From: an uncultured Collinsella sp.
Lineage (GTDB): Bacteria > Actinomycetota > Coriobacteriia > Coriobacteriales > Coriobacteriaceae
Direction of reading: 5' to 3'
DNA: 8,435 bases
Assembly (NCBI GenBank): GCA_900547505.1
Contig: URGY01000072.1
Location: forward strand, 1 to 8,435
Each line of letters starts with the position of its first letter. The first letter of the stretch is position 1. The notes under the pieces are model-generated. The model had not been told where the DNA came from. It saw only the letters and a list, made by a program, of their open reading frames with translations, and did no database searches. A program made the position numbers and the translations under genes. Below are positions 6,102 through 8,435 of the stretch, in pieces.

Positions 6102-6807
6102 AGCCCTCTTCCAGTCCGGTCTTGCTGTCGGTCTTCTCGTCGCGCATCTTGATGACGCGGGCGGGGACACCGGCCACGACGGCGCCGGCGGGGACATCCT
6201 CGACGCACACGGCGCCGGCGGCAACGACGGCGCCCTTGCCTACGTGCACGCCCTCCAGGACCACGGCGTTGGCGCCGATCATGACATCGTCCTCGATGAT
6301 GACGGGCGTGGCGCTGGCGGGCTCCACAACGCCTGCCAGCACGGTGCCAGCGCCGATGTGGCAGTTCTTGCCCACGGTGGCGCGGCCGCCCAGCACGGCG
6401 CCCATATCAATCATGGAGCCTTCGCCAATGACGGAGCCGATGTTGATGATGGCGCCCATCATGATGACGGCGCGATCGCCGATCTCGACGCGGTCACGGA
6501 TGATCGCGCCCGGCTCGATGCGGGCGTTGATGCCCTTAAGGTCGAGCATGGGCACGGCAGAGTTGCGGCAGTCATTCTCGACATCGTAGTAGTCGATGGA
6601 GTCGGCATTGGCGTCGAGGATTGCCTTGAGCTCATCCCAGTCACCAAAGACGGTCTTGCCACGACGACCGCCGTAGACGTGTGCATTGCCCCAGACAACC
6701 TTCATGCCCGGTTTCTCGCGCACGTATAGCTTGACAGGTGTCTTTTTGGGCGCGGTGGCGATGTAGTTGATAATCTCCTGGGCATCCATCTCGGCTGCGT
6801 TGCTCAT
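6088..6807 (-). CDS. dapH: 2,3,4,5-tetrahydropyridine-2,6-dicarboxylate N-acetyltransferase
   Basis: Acetylates tetrahydrodipicolinate with acetyl-CoA, opening the acetylase branch to meso-diaminopimelate (cell wall) and lysine. The 239 residues match the usual DapH length (~230-240). An N-terminal alpha/beta domain (~1-90, with [21 protein letters not shown]) is followed by a left-handed beta-helix of hexapeptide repeats (~93-215). The repeat region runs [40 protein letters not shown] and [13 protein letters not shown], with probable active-site His150, then [19 protein letters not shown] and [17 protein letters not shown]. The short N-terminal domain and this repeat order separate it from the succinyl-using DapD. 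ATG 6807 has AAAGGAGAG just upstream (6815-6823 on the plus strand). It is the last gene of the operon, 39 nt after dapB, and an operon terminator follows. Annotation pipelines sometimes label this family dapD. Confidence 0.95.
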   Translation of the reverse strand: MSNAAEMDAQEIINYIATAPKKTPVKLYVREKPGMKVVWGNAHVYGGRRGKTVFGDWDELKAILDANADSIDYYDVENDCRNSAVPMLDLKGINARIEPGAIIRDRVEIGDRAVIMMGAIINIGSVIGEGSMIDMGAVLGGRATVGKNCHIGAGTVLAGVVEPASATPVIIEDDVMIGANAVVLEGVHVGKGAVVAAGAVCVEDVPAGAVVAGVPARVIKMRDEKTDSKTGLEEGLRQL

Positions 6808-6846
6808 TTGCTATCTCTCCTTTGGGTGGATTCGGTTGATACCTGG

Positions 6847-7587
6847 TTAGGCAAACATGACCTGGTCGAACGTATAGAAGCCGGGTTCGCGGGTGACGAG
6901 CTTCTGGGCGGCGGCCAGGGCGCCGTTGACGAAGATCTGACGGCTCGTGGCGCGGTGGGTGAGCGTGACCTCCTCGTCCTGGCCAAAGAAACTCACTTCG
7001 TGGACGCCGGCGACAGTGCCACCGCGCAGCGAGTGCATGCCGATCTCCTTGGGATCGCGCGCGCCGCACATGCCCTCGCGTCCGTAGACGGGGTGGTAGC
7101 CTGTCTCGGGCTCGGCCTCGACTACGGCGTCGAGCAGCAGCTTGGCGGTACCGCTGGGGGCGTCGACCTTTTGGTTATGGTGCGTCTCGACGATTTCGCA
7201 GTCAAAGCCGGGCAACTCGCGCGTGGCCTGGGCCACTAGATGACGCAGGGCTGCGATGCCGATGGAGTAATTGCCCGAGTGCATAACGCGGGTGTTCTGG
7301 CCCAGCTCACGCAGACGGTCCATCTGCTCGGGGGTGTAGCCTGTGGTGCCCGAGACCAACGCCGCGCCCGTGCGCTCGACATAGGCGACGACGGCATCGA
7401 AGGTCACGACGTTCGAGAAGTCGATAATCACATCGGCAGCCGGTGCGTTCTCGAGCTTGCTCAAATCGAAGCCAATCTGGGCCACGATATCAAAAACGGG
7501 TTGACCGGTGGCGTCGACAACGCCCTCGGCGGTGGTGCGGATGAGCGAGCCCATGCGGCCCGTTCCCATAATGACGGTCTTAATCAA
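6847..7587 (-). CDS. dapB: 4-hydroxy-tetrahydrodipicolinate reductase
   Basis: Reduces the DapA product to tetrahydrodipicolinate with NAD(P)H. The 246 residues are slightly short of the ~250-270 usual for the family. The nucleotide loop GTGRMG is at 8-13, SGTTGYTPEQ at 79-88, and HSGNYSIG at 103-110. The signature ETHHNQKVDAPSGTAKLL (134-151) contains His136, His137 and Lys140, equivalent to E. coli His159, His160 and Lys163, followed by SLRGGTVAGVHEV (186-198). The start is TTG at 7587-7585. No ATG gives the expected MIK-V-IMGTGRMG N-terminus; the next Met (residue 7) would cut into the first beta strand. AAGGGGG lies about 9 nt upstream, inside the end of dapA. The 8-nt overlap with dapA suggests translational coupling. 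Confidence 0.94.
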   Translation of the reverse strand: MIKTVIMGTGRMGSLIRTTAEGVVDATGQPVFDIVAQIGFDLSKLENAPAADVIIDFSNVVTFDAVVAYVERTGAALVSGTTGYTPEQMDRLRELGQNTRVMHSGNYSIGIAALRHLVAQATRELPGFDCEIVETHHNQKVDAPSGTAKLLLDAVVEAEPETGYHPVYGREGMCGARDPKEIGMHSLRGGTVAGVHEVSFFGQDEEVTLTHRATSRQIFVNGALAAAQKLVTREPGFYTFDQVMFA

Positions 7588-8434
7588 GCAGACCAGCCCC
7601 CTTCAGAGCATCGGTAAGTGCAGAGCGCGTGTCGTCTGCCATGGGGCACAGCGGCATGCGGTAGTTTGCCTCGATCATACCCATCTGGGCGAGCGCCTCT
7701 TTGACGGGGATGGGGTTGACCTCACTAAAGAGGGCATTGATGAGCGGCTGGCCGGCAATTTGGATATCGCGGGCACGCGCCACGTCACCGTCCAAATAGG
7801 CGCGGCACATGTCATGCACGAGCTGCGGCTGCACGTCTGCCCACACGCTGATGGTGCCCGAGGCGCCCAGGCTCATGAGCGGCCCGGTAAGCGCGTCCTC
7901 GCCCGAGTACATGCGGAAGTCGTCTGACAGCAGGTGGGCGATCTTGGCCGCGTAGGCGACGTTGCCCGAGGCCTCCTTAATACCCATGATGTTGGGGTGC
8001 GCGGCCAGGCGCTCTACGTTGCGCTCGCTGATACCGCAGCCGCAGCGGCCGGGGATGTTGTACAGGATGCAGGGGATGTTCACGGCATCGGCGACGGTCT
8101 TAAAGTGCTGATAGATACCCTCTTCGTTGGACTTGTTGTAGTAGGGGGTAATGAGCAGCAGGCCGTCGGCTCCCAAGCCCTGGTAAGTAAGCGACTTGGT
8201 GAGCATGGTCTGCGTGGAGTTGGAGCCCGAGCCGGCAATGACGGGGACGCGTCCTGCAACATGCTTGACCACGGCGGCGACGACGGAGTTGTCCTCGTCG
8301 TCGGTCATCGTGGCGCTCTCGCCGGTGGTGCCCAGGGTGAGGATGGCGTCGGTGCCGTTTTGCAGGTGGAAATCGATAAGGCGCTCGAGTGCGTCAAAGT
8401 CGACACTGCCATCCTTTTTAAACGGCGTGACGAG
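7580..8434 (-). CDS. dapA: 4-hydroxy-tetrahydrodipicolinate synthase (start outside window)
   Basis: Condenses pyruvate with aspartate-semialdehyde, the committed step to diaminopimelate and lysine; a class I aldolase of the (beta/alpha)8-barrel type. 284 residues are visible, beginning LVTPFKKDGSVDF, so only about 9-15 N-terminal residues lie beyond the right edge. GTTGES (visible 35-40) holds the Thr pair of the proton relay. YNIPGR (125-130) holds the catalytic Tyr and the substrate-binding Arg, and GIKEASG (151-157) holds the Schiff-base Lys153, matching E. coli Tyr133, Arg138 and Lys161. The ATG at 8308 is an internal codon, because the conserved LVTP and GTTGES motifs lie upstream of it in the same frame. 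It is the first visible gene of the dap operon. Any promoter lies outside the window. Confidence 0.95.
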   Translation of the reverse strand, partial: LVTPFKKDGSVDFDALERLIDFHLQNGTDAILTLGTTGESATMTDDEDNSVVAAVVKHVAGRVPVIAGSGSNSTQTMLTKSLTYQGLGADGLLLITPYYNKSNEEGIYQHFKTVADAVNIPCILYNIPGRCGCGISERNVERLAAHPNIMGIKEASGNVAYAAKIAHLLSDDFRMYSGEDALTGPLMSLGASGTISVWADVQPQLVHDMCRAYLDGDVARARDIQIAGQPLINALFSEVNPIPVKEALAQMGMIEANYRMPLCPMADDTRSALTDALKGAGLLD

Positions 8435-8435
8435 G

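Noticed and set aside
1..8435. Mobile element, prophage, CRISPR array, tRNA/rRNA or riboswitch
   Set aside because: No transposase or integrase, no spaced repeat array, no tRNA- or rRNA-like sequence, and no intergenic gap over about 201 nt that could hold a typical large riboswitch such as a lysine or T-box leader.

Overview
The window is a gene-dense, GC-rich stretch of ordinary bacterial chromosome with eight protein-coding genes. Gene content and style suggest a Coriobacteriia-type actinobacterium, Collinsella-like: a large glutamine-dependent NAD synthetase, an L-lactate dehydrogenase, a dapA-dapB-dapH cluster for the acetylase branch of diaminopimelate/lysine synthesis, a YejK/NdpA-type nucleoid protein, and strong G/C preference at third codon positions. 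This placement is an inference from protein character and composition, not from a marker gene. There are no rRNA or tRNA genes, CRISPR arrays, transposases or phage genes.

Left part, + strand (2-3645). The window opens inside nadE, whose ATP-pyrophosphatase domain is complete. Next come a fold-type I PLP aminotransferase that looks like the LL-diaminopimelate aminotransferase (DapL) group, and an L-lactate dehydrogenase. The aminotransferase and ldh each have a strong GC hairpin in the short stretch before the ribosome binding site, with no room for a promoter after it. They may therefore be transcribed through a terminator-like structure. A clear intrinsic terminator closes ldh.

Middle, + strand (3646-6017). 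A serine-hydrolase-like gene of the DUF2974/Mbeg1-like family is bracketed by two direct copies of a 29-nt imperfectly palindromic repeat (24/29 identical). It is followed by a nucleoid-associated protein gene with its own candidate -10 box and a terminator.

Right part, - strand (6058-8435). dapA (its first few codons lie beyond the right edge), dapB and dapH form a compact operon. dapA and dapB overlap by 8 nt, and dapB uses a TTG start. The operon converges on the nucleoid gene, with back-to-back terminators between them. DapA and DapB make tetrahydrodipicolinate and DapH acetylates it. The aminotransferase near the left end could supply the next (amination) step, although it lies on the opposite strand about 3.7 kb away.

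No clearly new multi-gene system is visible. The items most worth a second look are the repeat-bracketed hydrolase gene, the hairpin leaders of the aminotransferase and ldh, the coexistence of a DapL-like enzyme with DapH, and an LDH lacking both usual fructose-1,6-bisphosphate contact residues.
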